A DNA stretch of 64,000 nt from Vibrio ezurae NBRC 102218 (GTDB lineage: Bacteria; Pseudomonadota; Gammaproteobacteria; Enterobacterales; Vibrionaceae), in assembly GCF_000467185.1 (NCBI RefSeq), contig NZ_BATM01000044.1, forward strand, positions 1 through 64,000, read 5' to 3'. Every line of letters begins with the position of its first letter. Position 1 is the first letter of the stretch. This document shows positions 29,415 through 41,087 of this stretch, in pieces. Under the pieces are notes generated by a model, which was not told the origin of the DNA, did not search any database, and was given only the letters and a program-made list of their open reading frames with translations. Made by a program: the position numbers and the translations under genes.

Positions 29415-29885
29415 ATGAACTTAAATGCAAGCATGCTCGGACAAGCAATTTCATTCGTGATCTTTGTTTGGCTATGTATGAAATATGTATGGCCACCTCT
29501 CACAGCGATGTTAGACGAGCGCCAAAAAGAAATTGCTGAAGGCCTACGCCATTCAGAAAATGCAGCTAAAGAGCTAGAAATAGCCAAAGCAAACGGTGCT
29601 CAAATCATCGAAGATGCGAAACGCAATGTGACTGAAATGGTAGAGCAAGGCAACAAACGCCGTAGCGAAATCATCAGCTTAGCTCAGCAAGAAGCTGAAC
29701 AAGAAAAAGCACGCATCTTAGAACAAGGTAGAGCCGAACTAGAAGGCGAGCGTCAAAAATTACGTCAAGAACTTCAGGCGAAAATGGCAGACGCAGTAAT
29801 TGAAAGTGCACAGAAGTTGATTAGTAAGAACCTGGATTCTGAAGCGAACCGAGCTCTAGTTGATCAATTGATAAGTGAAATCTAA
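29415..29885 (+). CDS. atpF: ATP synthase subunit b
   Basis: 156 residues: one N-terminal membrane helix ([18 protein letters not shown]) and a long charged coiled coil rich in alanine, glutamate and lysine, forming the peripheral stalk as a dimer. The length equals the E. coli b subunit. It lies eleven bases before atpH. Confidence 0.97.
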   Translation: MNLNASMLGQAISFVIFVWLCMKYVWPPLTAMLDERQKEIAEGLRHSENAAKELEIAKANGAQIIEDAKRNVTEMVEQGNKRRSEIISLAQQEAEQEKARILEQGRAELEGERQKLRQELQAKMADAVIESAQKLISKNLDSEANRALVDQLISEI

Positions 29886-29896
29886 GCGGAGGCAAT

Positions 29897-30448
29897 ATGT
29901 CAGAGTACACAAGTATTGCTCATCCCTACGCCAAAGCATCGTTTGACTTTGCTTTGAGCGAAAATAAGTTACAAGAATGGCAACAAATGCTGTCAATTCT
30001 TGTAGCGGTGGCAGAAGAAGAAACTATCGCAAGTGAGATTTCTTCAGCGCAAGGTGCAGGTGCACAACAAGCCGAAACACTGGCTGACATCATGATTGAG
30101 GTTTGCCAAGGACTTGTTGATGAACACGTTATCAACCTGATTAAAGTTCTGGCAGAAAATGGCCGTCTTTCAGTTGTCAAAGAGTTGTACGACCTGTTTA
30201 CCGAGCTAAAGGATGAACATGAACGTGTTATCCCTGTGACTGTCACAAGCTCAGAATCACTTACACAAGAGCAAGTCGCGTCATTGACTGCCGCACTTGA
30301 GAAAAAATTAGAGCGTCGAGTTGAACTAGAGCAAGTGCTCGATAACACGATGGTAGGCGGGATTGTCGTCCAAGCAGGCGAAACAATCATCGATGGTTCA
30401 GTGAACACATCAATCAGCCGACTAGCTAGTCAACTTCACGCGAGATAG
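29897..30448 (+). CDS. atpH: ATP synthase subunit delta
   Basis: 183 residues. The N-terminal six-helix domain begins [17 protein letters not shown], and the C-terminal part contains [22 protein letters not shown], the family signature. It joins the b dimer to the F1 head. It is in the canonical place between atpF and atpA, with a GGAGG site. Confidence 0.96.
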   Translation: MSEYTSIAHPYAKASFDFALSENKLQEWQQMLSILVAVAEEETIASEISSAQGAGAQQAETLADIMIEVCQGLVDEHVINLIKVLAENGRLSVVKELYDLFTELKDEHERVIPVTVTSSESLTQEQVASLTAALEKKLERRVELEQVLDNTMVGGIVVQAGETIIDGSVNTSISRLASQLHAR

Positions 30449-30457
30449 GTAACAGAT

Positions 30458-31999
30458 ATGCAATTAAATTCAAATGAAATTAGCGATCTGATCAGAGAGC
30501 GTATCGCAAAATTTAATGTGAGCACTGAAGCTCGCAATGAAGGTACTATCGTCTCTGTTCGTGATGGCATCATCACAATCAACGGTCTTGCAGACGTAAT
30601 GCAAGGTGAGATGATTGAATTGCCAGGTGGTAAGTTCGCACTTGCACTTAACCTTGAGCAATACTCTGTAGGCGCCGTAGTTATGGGCCCTTACACAGAC
30701 CTTTCTGAAGGTATGAAAGTAAAAGGTACTGGTCGTATCTTAGAAGTACCAGTAGGTAACGGACTGCTTGGTCGTGTGGTTAACACCCTTGGTGAGCCAA
30801 TCGATGGTAAAGGCGCAATCAGCTTTGACCAACTAAACCCAGTAGAAGTTATTGCACCGGGTGTAATCGAGCGTCAATCTGTAGACCAACCAATTCAAAC
30901 TGGCTATAAAGCCGTTGATACAATGGTGCCAATCGGCCGTGGTCAGCGTGAGCTAATCATCGGTGACCGTCAAACTGGTAAAACAGCAATGGCGATCGAT
31001 GCAATCATTAACCAGAAAGATTCTGGCATCAAATGTGTGTATGTAGCGATTGGTCAGAAAGCATCAACTATTGCTAACGTAGTACGTAAACTTGAAGAGC
31101 ACGGCGCTCTTGAGAACACTATCGTAGTAGTAGCATCAGCGTCTGAATCAGCTGCACTTCAATACCTTGCTCCTTACGCAGGTTGTACCATGGGCGAATA
31201 CTTCCGTGACCGTGGTGAAGATGCACTTATCATTTATGATGATCTATCAAAACAAGCAGTAGCTTACCGTCAAATTTCGCTACTACTTAAACGTCCACCG
31301 GGCCGTGAAGCATTCCCTGGTGACGTATTCTACCTTCACTCACGCCTTCTAGAACGTGCGGCTCGTGTAAACGAAGCTTACGTTGAGAAATTCACTAACG
31401 GTGAAGTGAAAGGTAAAACAGGTTCTCTAACTGCTCTACCAATCATCGAAACCCAAGCGGGTGACGTATCAGCGTTCGTACCAACTAACGTAATCTCAAT
31501 CACAGATGGTCAGATTTTCCTTCAGACTCAACTGTTTAACTCAGGTTTACGTCCAGCGGTTGATCCAGGTATCTCTGTATCACGTGTTGGTGGTGCTGCT
31601 CAAAGCAAGATCATCAAGAAACTGTCTGGTGGTATCCGTACTGCATTGGCTCAATACCGTGAATTGGCAGCGTTTGCACAGTTCTCTTCTGACCTAGATG
31701 AGACAACTCGTAAGCAGCTTGACCATGGTGAGCGCGTAACTGAACTGATGAAACAGAAACAGTACGCACCAATGTCTGTTGCAGCTCAAGCTGTGGTTAT
31801 CTTCTCTGCTGAGAAAGGTTACTTGGCTGACGTTGAACTCTCTAAAATCGGCTACTTCGAACAAGAGTTGTTGGCTTACGCAAACAGCCAAAACCCAGAG
31901 TTGATGGCAACTATCAACGCTACGGGTGACTACAACGACGAAATCGAAGCGGGTTTACACGAGATACTGAAAGGCTTTATTTCAGTCCAGTCATTATAA
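30458..31999 (+). CDS. atpA: ATP synthase subunit alpha
   Basis: 513 residues, the standard length. Walker A is GDRQTGKT; the family signature [14 protein letters not shown] is present, as is the beta-barrel N-terminal domain. It binds non-catalytic nucleotide and alternates with beta in the F1 hexamer. Strong codon bias (GGT, CGT, AAC) fits high expression. Confidence 0.98.
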   Translation: MQLNSNEISDLIRERIAKFNVSTEARNEGTIVSVRDGIITINGLADVMQGEMIELPGGKFALALNLEQYSVGAVVMGPYTDLSEGMKVKGTGRILEVPVGNGLLGRVVNTLGEPIDGKGAISFDQLNPVEVIAPGVIERQSVDQPIQTGYKAVDTMVPIGRGQRELIIGDRQTGKTAMAIDAIINQKDSGIKCVYVAIGQKASTIANVVRKLEEHGALENTIVVVASASESAALQYLAPYAGCTMGEYFRDRGEDALIIYDDLSKQAVAYRQISLLLKRPPGREAFPGDVFYLHSRLLERAARVNEAYVEKFTNGEVKGKTGSLTALPIIETQAGDVSAFVPTNVISITDGQIFLQTQLFNSGLRPAVDPGISVSRVGGAAQSKIIKKLSGGIRTALAQYRELAAFAQFSSDLDETTRKQLDHGERVTELMKQKQYAPMSVAAQAVVIFSAEKGYLADVELSKIGYFEQELLAYANSQNPELMATINATGDYNDEIEAGLHEILKGFISVQSL

Positions 32000-32045
32000 A
32001 AGCTCTGGTTTGTTGACTAGAAATCGAAACAAATAGGAGCAGATA

Positions 32046-34330
<2,285 letters not shown>

Positions 34331-34345
34331 GAGGCAGAGTGCATT

Positions 34346-34789
34346 ATGGCTATCGGAGTTACAGAGAATACATTTCAACTTAACATCGTAAGTGCGGAAG
34401 GTACGCTGTTTTCAGGGCCTGCACATGCCCTTGCGGTTTCAGGCGCTGACGGTGAGCTGGGTATTCGCCCAGGTCACTCGCCACTTCTTAGCAAAATCAA
34501 GCCAGGGGTAACCGTGTTTGTTACTGGCGAGAAACAAGAAGAGCAAGTGCTTTATGTTTCTGGCGGCTTAGTGGAAGTGCAACCTGATGTAGTGACTGTT
34601 CTAGCGGATACTGCCCTACACGGTAAAGATATTGACCGTGCTCGCGCAGAAGAAGCAAAACGTGCTGCATTAGAAAACATCAACAAAGGCGATATGGACG
34701 CTAACTTTGCTCAAGCTCAGCTTGAACTAGCGAAAGCCATTGCCCAGTTACGTGCAGTAGAGCTAACCGGCTCACGCTCTCGTCACTAA
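34346..34789 (+). CDS. atpC: ATP synthase subunit epsilon
   Basis: 147 residues: an N-terminal beta sandwich with [17 protein letters not shown] and a C-terminal two-helix region ([18 protein letters not shown]) that can inhibit ATP hydrolysis. It is slightly longer than the E. coli protein. It ends the operon and is followed within 15 bases by a hairpin. Confidence 0.96.
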   Translation: MAIGVTENTFQLNIVSAEGTLFSGPAHALAVSGADGELGIRPGHSPLLSKIKPGVTVFVTGEKQEEQVLYVSGGLVEVQPDVVTVLADTALHGKDIDRARAEEAKRAALENINKGDMDANFAQAQLELAKAIAQLRAVELTGSRSRH

Positions 34790-34799
34790 ATGATGTAAA

Positions 34800-34817
34800 A
34801 GGAGCCTTCGGGCTCCT
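34800..34817 (+). terminator. atp operon terminator hairpin
   Basis: AGGAGCC-TTCG-GGCTCCT is a 7-bp stem with a UUCG tetraloop directly after atpC. The following ATATACC is only weakly U-rich, so some read-through into the structured stretch beyond is possible. Confidence 0.75.
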
Positions 34818-34820
34818 ATA

Positions 34821-35032
34821 TACCAACTTGAATGTTCATTTAGGTTGGTATCAGTTATATGCTGACTTGTCCCTAGAATAAGCGACAGGTTAGGCTCCCT
34901 AAGTAAGCAGTGAAGCGTAAGACTTACCACAGGGAATACCGGTTCTTTTAGCAGAGAAACTTCAGAACAGTAGTAGTTCTGATCCCCTAAGGCCTCAGGT
35001 GACTCACCCTCTCTCTGAGGCTCTTTCCTTTC
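34821..35032 (+). ncRNA. candidate structured small RNA downstream of atpC
   Basis: About 210 bases with at least four separate hairpins: TACCAAC/GTTGGTA (34821-34827, 34844-34850); TCCCT-GTAAG/CTTAC-AGGGA (34896-34907, 34923-34935); CAGAAC/GTTCTG (34963-34968, 34976-34981); and GCCTCAG/CTGAGGC (34992-34998, 35015-35021) followed by the pyrimidine tract TCTTTCCTTTCT, a terminator-like end. No open frame here looks real. I do not match it to Qrr, CsrB, 6S or tmRNA. It could be an independent sRNA or the 3' tail of the atp transcript. Confidence 0.45.
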
Positions 35033-35477
35033 TGAAATACACGATAAACACAAATATTTACACCGACCTTATTATGACCAAATCTATTTTTGTATCCGGT
35101 CATAAGACATGAGTTGCGTATGTTGTATTAGATGCTAATGGCTTGTTTATAGAGTGATTTCTGCACTTGTAGCGCAAAATATTGAGCCAGAGCTTATGTG
35201 GTTAAAGTGATGAAGGGGAGAAGGGATAAGTTAAAAAAACATCGATATAGACTAAATTAAAGCCTTTACAGCCTGATAAATTAGTGTAGTATCCAATTTC
35301 ACTCTGTGATTCAGAGTTATTAATGAAATATAAAGTAAAAGCAAAACCCTCAGAATTCCTTCGTTTGTGTAGTCATCCTCAGTGTTTCCTTAGCTTCATC
35401 GTAGCATTAAATAATTCAAAATTTCAGCGTCTCGCAATTTCGCGAATAAATATGATTTTAAAAATAAGGGACACATT
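35033..35477. promoter_or_regulatory. cspA upstream region and long 5' leader
   Basis: No gene is supportable. Cold-shock genes of this type carry leaders of about 150 bases; the AT-rich stretch about 35300-35477 fits. The frame at 35323-35505 overlaps the csp start and is a shadow. I see no further feature. Confidence 0.4.
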
Positions 35478-35690
35478 ATGTCTAACAAAACTACTGGTAT
35501 CGTAAAATGGTTTAACGAAGAGAAAGGTTTTGGTTTCCTAACTCAAGACAATGGCGGCCAGGACGTATTCGTTCACTTCCGTGCTATCGCTTCTGAAGGT
35601 TTCAAAACTCTAGCTGAAGGCCAAAAAGTGTCTTTCACAGTTGAGCAAGGTCAAAAAGGCCTTCAAGCTGCTGACGTTGTAGCTATCTAA
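35478..35690 (+). CDS. cspA: CspA-family cold-shock protein
   Basis: 70 residues, a single cold-shock domain. RNP1 is KGFGFL (in [12 protein letters not shown]) and RNP2 is DVFVHF. It binds single-stranded RNA and DNA as a chaperone. An AGGGAC ribosome site lies before the ATG, the leader is long, and a terminator follows. Strong codon bias suggests very high expression. Confidence 0.96.
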   Translation: MSNKTTGIVKWFNEEKGFGFLTQDNGGQDVFVHFRAIASEGFKTLAEGQKVSFTVEQGQKGLQAADVVAI

Positions 35691-35700
35691 GTTTTAGTCG

Positions 35701-35733
35701 GCGTAGACGGTCTGTGATCGTCTACGCTAACTT
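35701..35733 (+). terminator. terminator after cspA
   Basis: GCGTAGACG (35701-35709) and CGTCTACGC (35719-35727) form a 9-bp stem, followed by TAACTTTTC. Confidence 0.85.
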
Positions 35734-35931
35734 TTCGTTGCACACCTATTAGTCATTTATATCGTAACATCGCAAGTAAAAACCCGTCACACATCTGCAA
35801 GCTGTAAATGTTCGTCTCGTTAGTTATTTTCTTCGCTACATCAATATAAATAAAATCTTATCCACCCCGTCAATTTCAGTCAGCATTATTGCGTCTGAAA
35901 AAAGAGGACCCTAAATTATTTAAGGAGAGTT

Positions 35932-36015
35932 ATGTCTCGTTCTATTGGACGCAAGCGTTTTTGGTTTCAAAAACTGCGTATTCAAACCAGCACTAAATTT
36001 AAAAAAGCCAGCTAA
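35932..36015 (+). CDS. 27-residue very basic micro-protein
   Basis: ATG 35932 to TAA 36013-36015 encodes 27 residues beginning MSRSIGRKRFWFQKLRIQT and ending KFKKAS. It is too short for ordinary ORF lists. A textbook Shine-Dalgarno TAAGGAGAG lies six bases upstream. It has nine lysine or arginine residues and no acidic residue. A separate terminator hairpin follows 30 bases after the stop, so it looks like a real monocistronic gene. The charge suggests ribosome or RNA association, but I do not recognise the family. Confidence 0.6.
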   Translation: MSRSIGRKRFWFQKLRIQTSTKFKKAS

Positions 36016-36045
36016 TTATCACTCTTAGCCTATTGTAACAATGTG

Positions 36046-36092
36046 AACTCAAGTCGTTTTCGTGATCCAGAACGCTTTGAGTTAATATTTTA
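36046..36092 (+). terminator. terminator after micro-ORF
   Basis: AACTCAA-GT-CGTT (36046-36058) pairs with AACG-CT-TTGAGTT (36071-36083), with one mismatch and one G-U, followed by AATATTTTAGTTT. Confidence 0.65.
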
Positions 36093-36247
36093 GTTTCCCC
36101 TTTCTTTATCTCTCTTATTGAAATCCTATCTAGCCATTGATGTGCATGTAAGTGCCTATAAAGTGGTGAGTTATACGTAAATTCCTTGAATTCATTGGCG
36201 TCAGGTATTAATTTAGCTGCCAACAGTAAATGCCAAGAAGAATTACA

Positions 36248-37468
36248 ATGACTACAGAAAATAATCAAAGTCAGTCATGGGCTCAGCCTATGCCACAGCA
36301 ACAATTCGAATTTATGTCTAAAGTACTCTCTGCACCTTCGCCAATTGGCTTTGAAGCTGCAATGAGTTACGGCATTATCAAACCAGAGTTTGAATCTTTC
36401 ATGCCACAAGGCTGGGGTATCCATCAATTTAAAGGCAACGCGAGCATTGTGTTCGATTCTCATCCGGGCCGTGATGATCTAACCAGCGTTATGATCGTGG
36501 GTCATGCGGATAAAATCCGTATGCAAGTTCGTAAAATTGATGCCGATGGTAAAGTATGGATCAATACCGACTCTTTCTTGCCGACCACATTGATTGGTCA
36601 CGAAGTACAAGTATTCTGTCAAGATCCTGACAATATTGGATCTTACAAAACGATCAAAGGCGCAACCGTTGAAGCGCTTGGTGCGATTCACTTTTCTACT
36701 CCAGCGCAACGTAGCGGTACTCAGGGCATTAAACCTGAATCTATCTACCTAGAACTACAAATGCACGGTGAAGACCGTAAAGCGCAAGTTGAGGCACTAG
36801 GTTTGCGCGTGGGTGACCCAATCTTGCTAGACCGCCCTATTAAACGTGGCGTGGCGGCAGACACGTTCTACGGCGCTTACCTTGATAACGGTCTAGGTTG
36901 TTTCTCTGTGACTGAAATTGCACGTACTCTCGCGGCAGAAGGTCTAGATAACGTTCGCGTGCTTTACACTATCGCGACTCATGAAGAGATTGGTCGTTTT
37001 GGTTCAACACAAGTAGTGGGTGAGCTAAAACCTGACATCTTGATTGCAACTGACGTTAATCATGACTACGAAGCGGCGCCAGGCATTGGCAGTCGTAACA
37101 TGAACCCATTGAAAATGGGCGCAGGCTTTACCATTGGACGCGGCTCAGTATCATCTGAATACTTAGTACAAACTATGGATACCCTATGTCGTGAAAAAGG
37201 CATTCCATGCCAGCTAGACTTCTCTGGCCGTGATATGGGTACAGACGGTATGGCGGCAGCGCTTGCTGGCGTAGACAGCGCGGCAATTACGATTGGTTAT
37301 CCTATCCGTAATATGCACACTTCATCAGAATCTGCGCATACAGGTGATTTGCTCGCCTCTATCGAAGCGATCACTGAGCTACTTCGTCACTTCAATAGCA
37401 TGAATGACAGCAAGGGCATTAGCCGTGATGATCTGAAAAACAGCCATATCCGATTAGATAATGCATAG
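36248..37468 (+). CDS. M42-family metallo-aminopeptidase
   Basis: 406 residues from ATG 36248 (MTTENNQSQSW). The in-frame start 18 bases upstream is less likely. The dinuclear metal ligands of M42 can be followed: histidine in VGHADKIRM, bridging aspartate in GAYLDNGLG, catalytic and ligand glutamates in THEEIG, aspartate in IATDVNHD, and histidine in RNMHTSSE. It is a cytoplasmic, usually dodecameric, aminopeptidase of the FrvX/glutamyl-aminopeptidase type. It is a single gene with a strong terminator. Confidence 0.93.
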   Translation: MTTENNQSQSWAQPMPQQQFEFMSKVLSAPSPIGFEAAMSYGIIKPEFESFMPQGWGIHQFKGNASIVFDSHPGRDDLTSVMIVGHADKIRMQVRKIDADGKVWINTDSFLPTTLIGHEVQVFCQDPDNIGSYKTIKGATVEALGAIHFSTPAQRSGTQGIKPESIYLELQMHGEDRKAQVEALGLRVGDPILLDRPIKRGVAADTFYGAYLDNGLGCFSVTEIARTLAAEGLDNVRVLYTIATHEEIGRFGSTQVVGELKPDILIATDVNHDYEAAPGIGSRNMNPLKMGAGFTIGRGSVSSEYLVQTMDTLCREKGIPCQLDFSGRDMGTDGMAAALAGVDSAAITIGYPIRNMHTSSESAHTGDLLASIEAITELLRHFNSMNDSKGISRDDLKNSHIRLDNA

Positions 37469-37496
37469 TATATAAATCTAAGCTTATAGGTGGTAA

Positions 37497-37537
37497 AAAG
37501 CCGTCCTAAATCTTATGTTAGTTAGGACGGCTTTAAA
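37497..37537 (+). terminator. terminator after M42 gene
   Basis: AAAGCCGTCCTAA (37497-37509) and TTAGGACGGCTTT (37522-37534) form a perfect 13-bp stem. Confidence 0.88.
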
Positions 37538-37788
37538 CAAGTGGCCACTGTATGTTTTAAAACCAAGGTGGCTACCTAAGTTTGGCATTGAAGACTATCT
37601 CAAGTTACTCTGTGATTTTTTAAGTGGTCAAAATTTTATTGGGTTTTAATAGACCTCACTATTTTGTGAGCGAAGAGTTCTAGACCTTTTTTACTCATGA
37701 TGCTTATTCTTATCCATGACAAGATTAATTATAAGTAGGCGTACAGTTTTCTGAAAGCTCACAATAAATCGTAGAGTCGATAATTTTA
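37538..37788. other. non-coding gap before replication-like module
   Basis: About 250 AT-rich bases between the M42 terminator and the last gene of the minus-strand module. No hairpin, repeat or attachment site is evident to me. Confidence 0.4.
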
Positions 37789-38448
37789 TTACTTCAAAAC
37801 GCTTAAATCAGTTGCAGCAAGGTAATCTTCTCGAAAAACTTCGGATATTAACATTTTTTCAGGTATTTTCAGTCGTAATACTGTCCCTGAGCGAATAATA
37901 ATTTTACTTATTGGGCTGTTAATAAATGTTATATCGCCTTTTTTTAAGGTAATTCCTGATCCTAGTATTGGGGCATTGTTTACTTTTATACCTTTGACTG
38001 TTTCGTATCCGAATATAGTCAGATTCTTACCTAGATGTGAGATAGTTTCTTTAAATTTGATTTCTACTAATATTTGTCTAGATTTAACAATGCTTCTTAG
38101 TTGTTCAACTTTGTCTTTTACTGAAGAAGAAAAGACCCATTCATTTAATATTGGTTCCCACTTTCCACCTAATCGTAGACATTCTTTGTAGGTGACTGTG
38201 TTCTTCCTCCCTGCCTTTAAAGTACAGATCTCTATTGAGTGTTGCTGTGATAGTGGGAGGGTAAGCTTGAAGACAGCGTCATGTGCAAAATGCACATACC
38301 TATCAGTGATCTCTTCAACATGTAATCGGTGCTTCCCTAAAGATAGCCCTTTGCTGTAATCATCAATAATAATACGGCAATGGCTTTTACCGTCTACGCT
38401 ACAGCGGAAGTACTTTTCTCCTCTCTCCAATATTTCAAAATTACGCAT
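37789..38448 (-). CDS. unknown beta-rich protein of replication-like module
   Basis: 219 residues, not recognised as a whole. The pattern LGGKWEPILNEWVFSSSVKDKVEQL (residues about 96-120) resembles a small GGKW...WVF domain I associate with phage and plasmid proteins. The C-terminal part looks like a beta-barrel (NNAPILGSGITLKKGDITFI). There is no signal or membrane segment. Its start overlaps the stop of the P-like gene by one base (TAATG), so it is coupled to it and presumably works with it. Base composition is more AT-rich than the genes around the module. Confidence 0.75.
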   Translation of the reverse strand: MRNFEILERGEKYFRCSVDGKSHCRIIIDDYSKGLSLGKHRLHVEEITDRYVHFAHDAVFKLTLPLSQQHSIEICTLKAGRKNTVTYKECLRLGGKWEPILNEWVFSSSVKDKVEQLRSIVKSRQILVEIKFKETISHLGKNLTIFGYETVKGIKVNNAPILGSGITLKKGDITFINSPISKIIIRSGTVLRLKIPEKMLISEVFREDYLAATDLSVLK

Positions 38449-39359
38449 TAATTTGAATCCTGATTTTCAGTTTGTGTTTGTTTTACAAATGCTGCATCGT
38501 CAGTTATTTCATCTACTTGAATGTGTTTGTTACCGATAATTGATTTAATACGCGCTCCCATAGGGTTTTCAAATGCTTGCCCTTGAGAAATTATCTTATT
38601 CACAGCTTGATCATGGTGTGTTTCAGTAGAAGCCTGAACATGTCGGCTGATTTCCTGTTGCCTTTCTTCAAGTGTTATATCCATATCATGGAAAATAACA
38701 TCTCTAAACCACTGAATGTATTTACGATTGAATTCCCGCTCAAAGTTTTTCTCAGGTAAACTTCTAACTTCCCTCATTTTGTGTTTTTTTACAAACAACT
38801 CGACACGATCTAGCTTATTTATAGGTACGGGAGCATGAAAAAGATGCTGTCGTGCCTGATACATTACTTCTTTCGTTGGTGAGTTTGCTAATTGCTTCAG
38901 CCTGATTAATGATGGAGGCCACTCACGATCTTCGTCTAAACGTTCAAGTAGGTTAGCCTGAAGGCGAGCAAATGAGTCAGGGGTTAAATCGGCAGCGAAG
39001 TGCATAAAGTGACTATCAGGTTCTTCGCCAAAGTAATGCTTCATTTTTGAATCAAATGCTTGCATCAGCATAGCCCAAACGCGCAGTATCTGTTCACTTT
39101 TACCCAGCCTGTGGTACTCATCAAGTACTTTCTGAGAATTAGGATTTGTTAAACCACGACGATTAGACACATTATGCCTAGTTTCTAAAGCCCTATTTTG
39201 GCCTGCATTCTGTCGCCTATAACTAGGAGCATTGGATTCCCTTACTTTTCCTAATGAGGATTGCTTTGACTGCTTTCCTGCTCTGGCTAAATGCTCTTCA
39301 AATGACGAGCCTATAACGTCACTAATTTTTTTTATTTTGTCTCGTTCATTATTCATCAT
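38448..39359 (-). CDS. lambda P-like putative helicase loader
   Basis: 303 residues. The first 90 are basic and probably disordered (NAPSYRRQNAGQNRA). Residues about 95-160 follow the phage replication protein P pattern: a tryptophan-led helix (RVWAMLMQAF), then LTPDSFARLQANLLERLDED and REWPPSLIRLKQLAN, comparable to the proline-rich PFLPSPGQFVAW region of lambda P. The central part contains ELFVKKHKMREVRSLPEKNF. P proteins recruit the DnaB helicase. It is coupled to the next gene and preceded by an O-like gene. The similarity is by pattern only. Confidence 0.65.
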   Translation of the reverse strand: MMNNERDKIKKISDVIGSSFEEHLARAGKQSKQSSLGKVRESNAPSYRRQNAGQNRALETRHNVSNRRGLTNPNSQKVLDEYHRLGKSEQILRVWAMLMQAFDSKMKHYFGEEPDSHFMHFAADLTPDSFARLQANLLERLDEDREWPPSLIRLKQLANSPTKEVMYQARQHLFHAPVPINKLDRVELFVKKHKMREVRSLPEKNFEREFNRKYIQWFRDVIFHDMDITLEERQQEISRHVQASTETHHDQAVNKIISQGQAFENPMGARIKSIIGNKHIQVDEITDDAAFVKQTQTENQDSN

Positions 39360-39413
39360 GAATCACTTAGTAATATTTAAAGTAAATAAAAGGTTAAGGT
39401 TATAGTGAGCCTA

Positions 39414-40157
39414 TTAACCATCAAATTCGTCACTAGGATAATAATCCTTGAATTTTTCCTCAAATTCACTCATAGCTGATTGTTTAGCTGGTCGGGAAAA
39501 CGAATTATTACCAGTATTGGCAAGTCGAGATTGTTTATAGAAATTAATTTTCTGGTGTAGTCGGTTAATTAATTGGCTAAGAGTAAAAATTTCTTCTCCG
39601 GATTTATGTACGTCTTGAACCAAAGATTGCCAGATCTCAGTATTTCCGCCCACTCCCATTTTGAACAAGAGCCCTTCAGCCCAGTCATGTATCTCTGCCT
39701 CATGAACCTGCCATATGTGGTAAGTCTTTTCTTTCGCCGATTTGTCTAGAGGAGTAATTTGCGATCTTTGTCCTCGATTTAATCTACTTTTTTGCGGTCG
39801 TTTGTGAAAGTTTTCTCTTTGCGTTTGTGCTTGAGCATATAAATCAGGCAATACTGGAGCCGATTGTTGAGAAATCATCAAATTATTATCTAGGTGTAAG
39901 CTCCCAGAAAGGTTGTCACTATGATTATAAGTACGGTGATTATTCAAATTAACTAGTTTACTTTGATTGCTAGAAAGGTGATGGAGTATGGTATTAATAG
40001 CCCCATTACTCATACCTGTTAGAGATTGAAGTTCTGCATATGTGGTTTGGAAGTTGCCGTTTCTATCAGCAAGTTCGGCTAATGCCAGCAACACAAGTTT
40101 ACTTTCACCAACAACTAACTTTAGACTCCAAACCATACTGGTTATCTTGCTTGACAT
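39414..40157 (-). CDS. winged-helix replication protein, lambda O/DnaT-like
   Basis: 247 residues. The N-terminal winged helix reads MVWSLKLVVGESKLVLLALAELADRNG, then TTYAELQSLTGMSNGAINTILHHL, the style of phage O-like and DnaT-like primosomal proteins. A glutamine- and serine-rich linker follows (residues about 85-135), then a helical C-terminal region (VHEAEIHDWAEGLLFKMG). It is first in the three-gene operon. In phages the O protein binds the origin and calls P. No iteron array is apparent inside the gene, which in lambda carries the origin. Confidence 0.7.
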   Translation of the reverse strand: MSSKITSMVWSLKLVVGESKLVLLALAELADRNGNFQTTYAELQSLTGMSNGAINTILHHLSSNQSKLVNLNNHRTYNHSDNLSGSLHLDNNLMISQQSAPVLPDLYAQAQTQRENFHKRPQKSRLNRGQRSQITPLDKSAKEKTYHIWQVHEAEIHDWAEGLLFKMGVGGNTEIWQSLVQDVHKSGEEIFTLSQLINRLHQKINFYKQSRLANTGNNSFSRPAKQSAMSEFEEKFKDYYPSDEFDG

Positions 40158-40443
40158 GCTGTAATCCTCTAACGCTTTCTTTGTTGAATTATCGTTGAGT
40201 CGGCAAAGATTAGCAATGGGTTGTGCTCTATTGGTTTTTGCTTTTTCCTATGCAATGAACAGATTGCTTAAAAGATTGATGATGTACTTTTATCTGCTAC
40301 GCTGTCATCATCGTTGTGTGAAGAAAACATGGAAATAGATATTTGACCGTTATTTCTAACAATTTGATCGTAGAGGATGATCAACCCTTTTTGACCTTGT
40401 ATACTCTGGCTTGAAAGATCTTAAATGAGACAAGGGAATAACA
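40158..40443. promoter_or_regulatory. divergent promoter region, replication-like module and efpL
   Basis: 286 bases between divergent starts. TTGACC-like and TATACT-like elements (40389-40404) precede efpL, with TATACT 40 bases before its start. I find no repeated operator. Confidence 0.4.
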
Positions 40444-41016
40444 ATGCCTAAGGCAAGTGAAATCAAAAAAAGTGCTGCGATTGAGCACAACGGTAAAGTG
40501 TACTTCGTTAAAGAAATCAACAAACTAACGCCAAGTGGTCGTGCTGGAGCCAGCCTATACCGTATGCGTATGTATGATGTCGCAACAGGTGCAAAGGCCG
40601 ATGAGAGCTTTAAAGCCGATGAAATCATTAACCTTGCAGATTTCAGTCGTCACCCTTCAACGTTCTCTTACGTGGATGGTGATGAATACGTATTTATGGA
40701 CAGTGAAGACTACACGCCATACAACTTCAATAAAGAGAGCATTGAAGAAGAACTTCAGTTCGTGAATGAAGAAACGCAAGGTCTATTTGTACTGCTTGTT
40801 GATGGCAGTCCTGTAGCGCTTGAACTTCCTTCTGTTGTGGAATTGGAAATCGTAGAAACTGACCCTTCAATTAAGGGTGCATCAGCGGCGGCGCGTACTA
40901 AGCCTGCAACGCTATCGACTGGTCTTATTATCCAGGTTCCTGAATACATTGCTGGCGGCGAGAAGGTTCGTGTGAACACTTCAGACAAAGCATTTATGGG
41001 TCGTGCTGACAAATAA
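40444..41016 (+). CDS. efpL: EfpL (YeiP), elongation factor P-like protein
   Basis: 190 residues with three beta-barrel domains (KOW-like, OB, C-terminal). The tip of domain I reads TPSGRAGAS with arginine 33 where canonical EF-P carries the modified lysine, the EfpL hallmark. The C-terminus [20 protein letters not shown] matches the EF-P signature. It enters the ribosomal E site and relieves stalling on proline-containing and some other motifs. It is a single gene with a strong terminator. Confidence 0.95.
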   Translation: MPKASEIKKSAAIEHNGKVYFVKEINKLTPSGRAGASLYRMRMYDVATGAKADESFKADEIINLADFSRHPSTFSYVDGDEYVFMDSEDYTPYNFNKESIEEELQFVNEETQGLFVLLVDGSPVALELPSVVELEIVETDPSIKGASAAARTKPATLSTGLIIQVPEYIAGGEKVRVNTSDKAFMGRADK

Positions 41017-41057
41017 AGCGCGCTCAAACGCAGCAAACATTTTAACAATATGAAAAC

Positions 41058-41087
41058 GCAGTGCATTGAATGCACTGCATTTTTTTT
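41058..41087 (+). terminator. terminator after efpL
   Basis: GCAGTGCATT (41058-41067) and AATGCACTGC (41069-41078) form a 10-bp inverted repeat, followed by eight T residues. Confidence 0.95.

Noticed and set aside
29926-30408. 160-residue minus-strand frame inside atpH
   Set aside because: Serine/threonine/cysteine-rich antisense of atpH; a typical codon-bias shadow.
34772-35053. 93-residue minus-strand frame after atpC
   Set aside because: It lies across several RNA hairpins and overlaps the atpC end; no ribosome site and an unnatural composition.
35999-36268. 89-residue minus-strand frame between micro-ORF and M42 gene
   Set aside because: It overlaps a plus-strand terminator and the M42 start region and has no ribosome site.
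37789-40157. Complete prophage or plasmid integration
   Set aside because: No integrase, structural, partition or attachment-site sequence is visible around the three genes.
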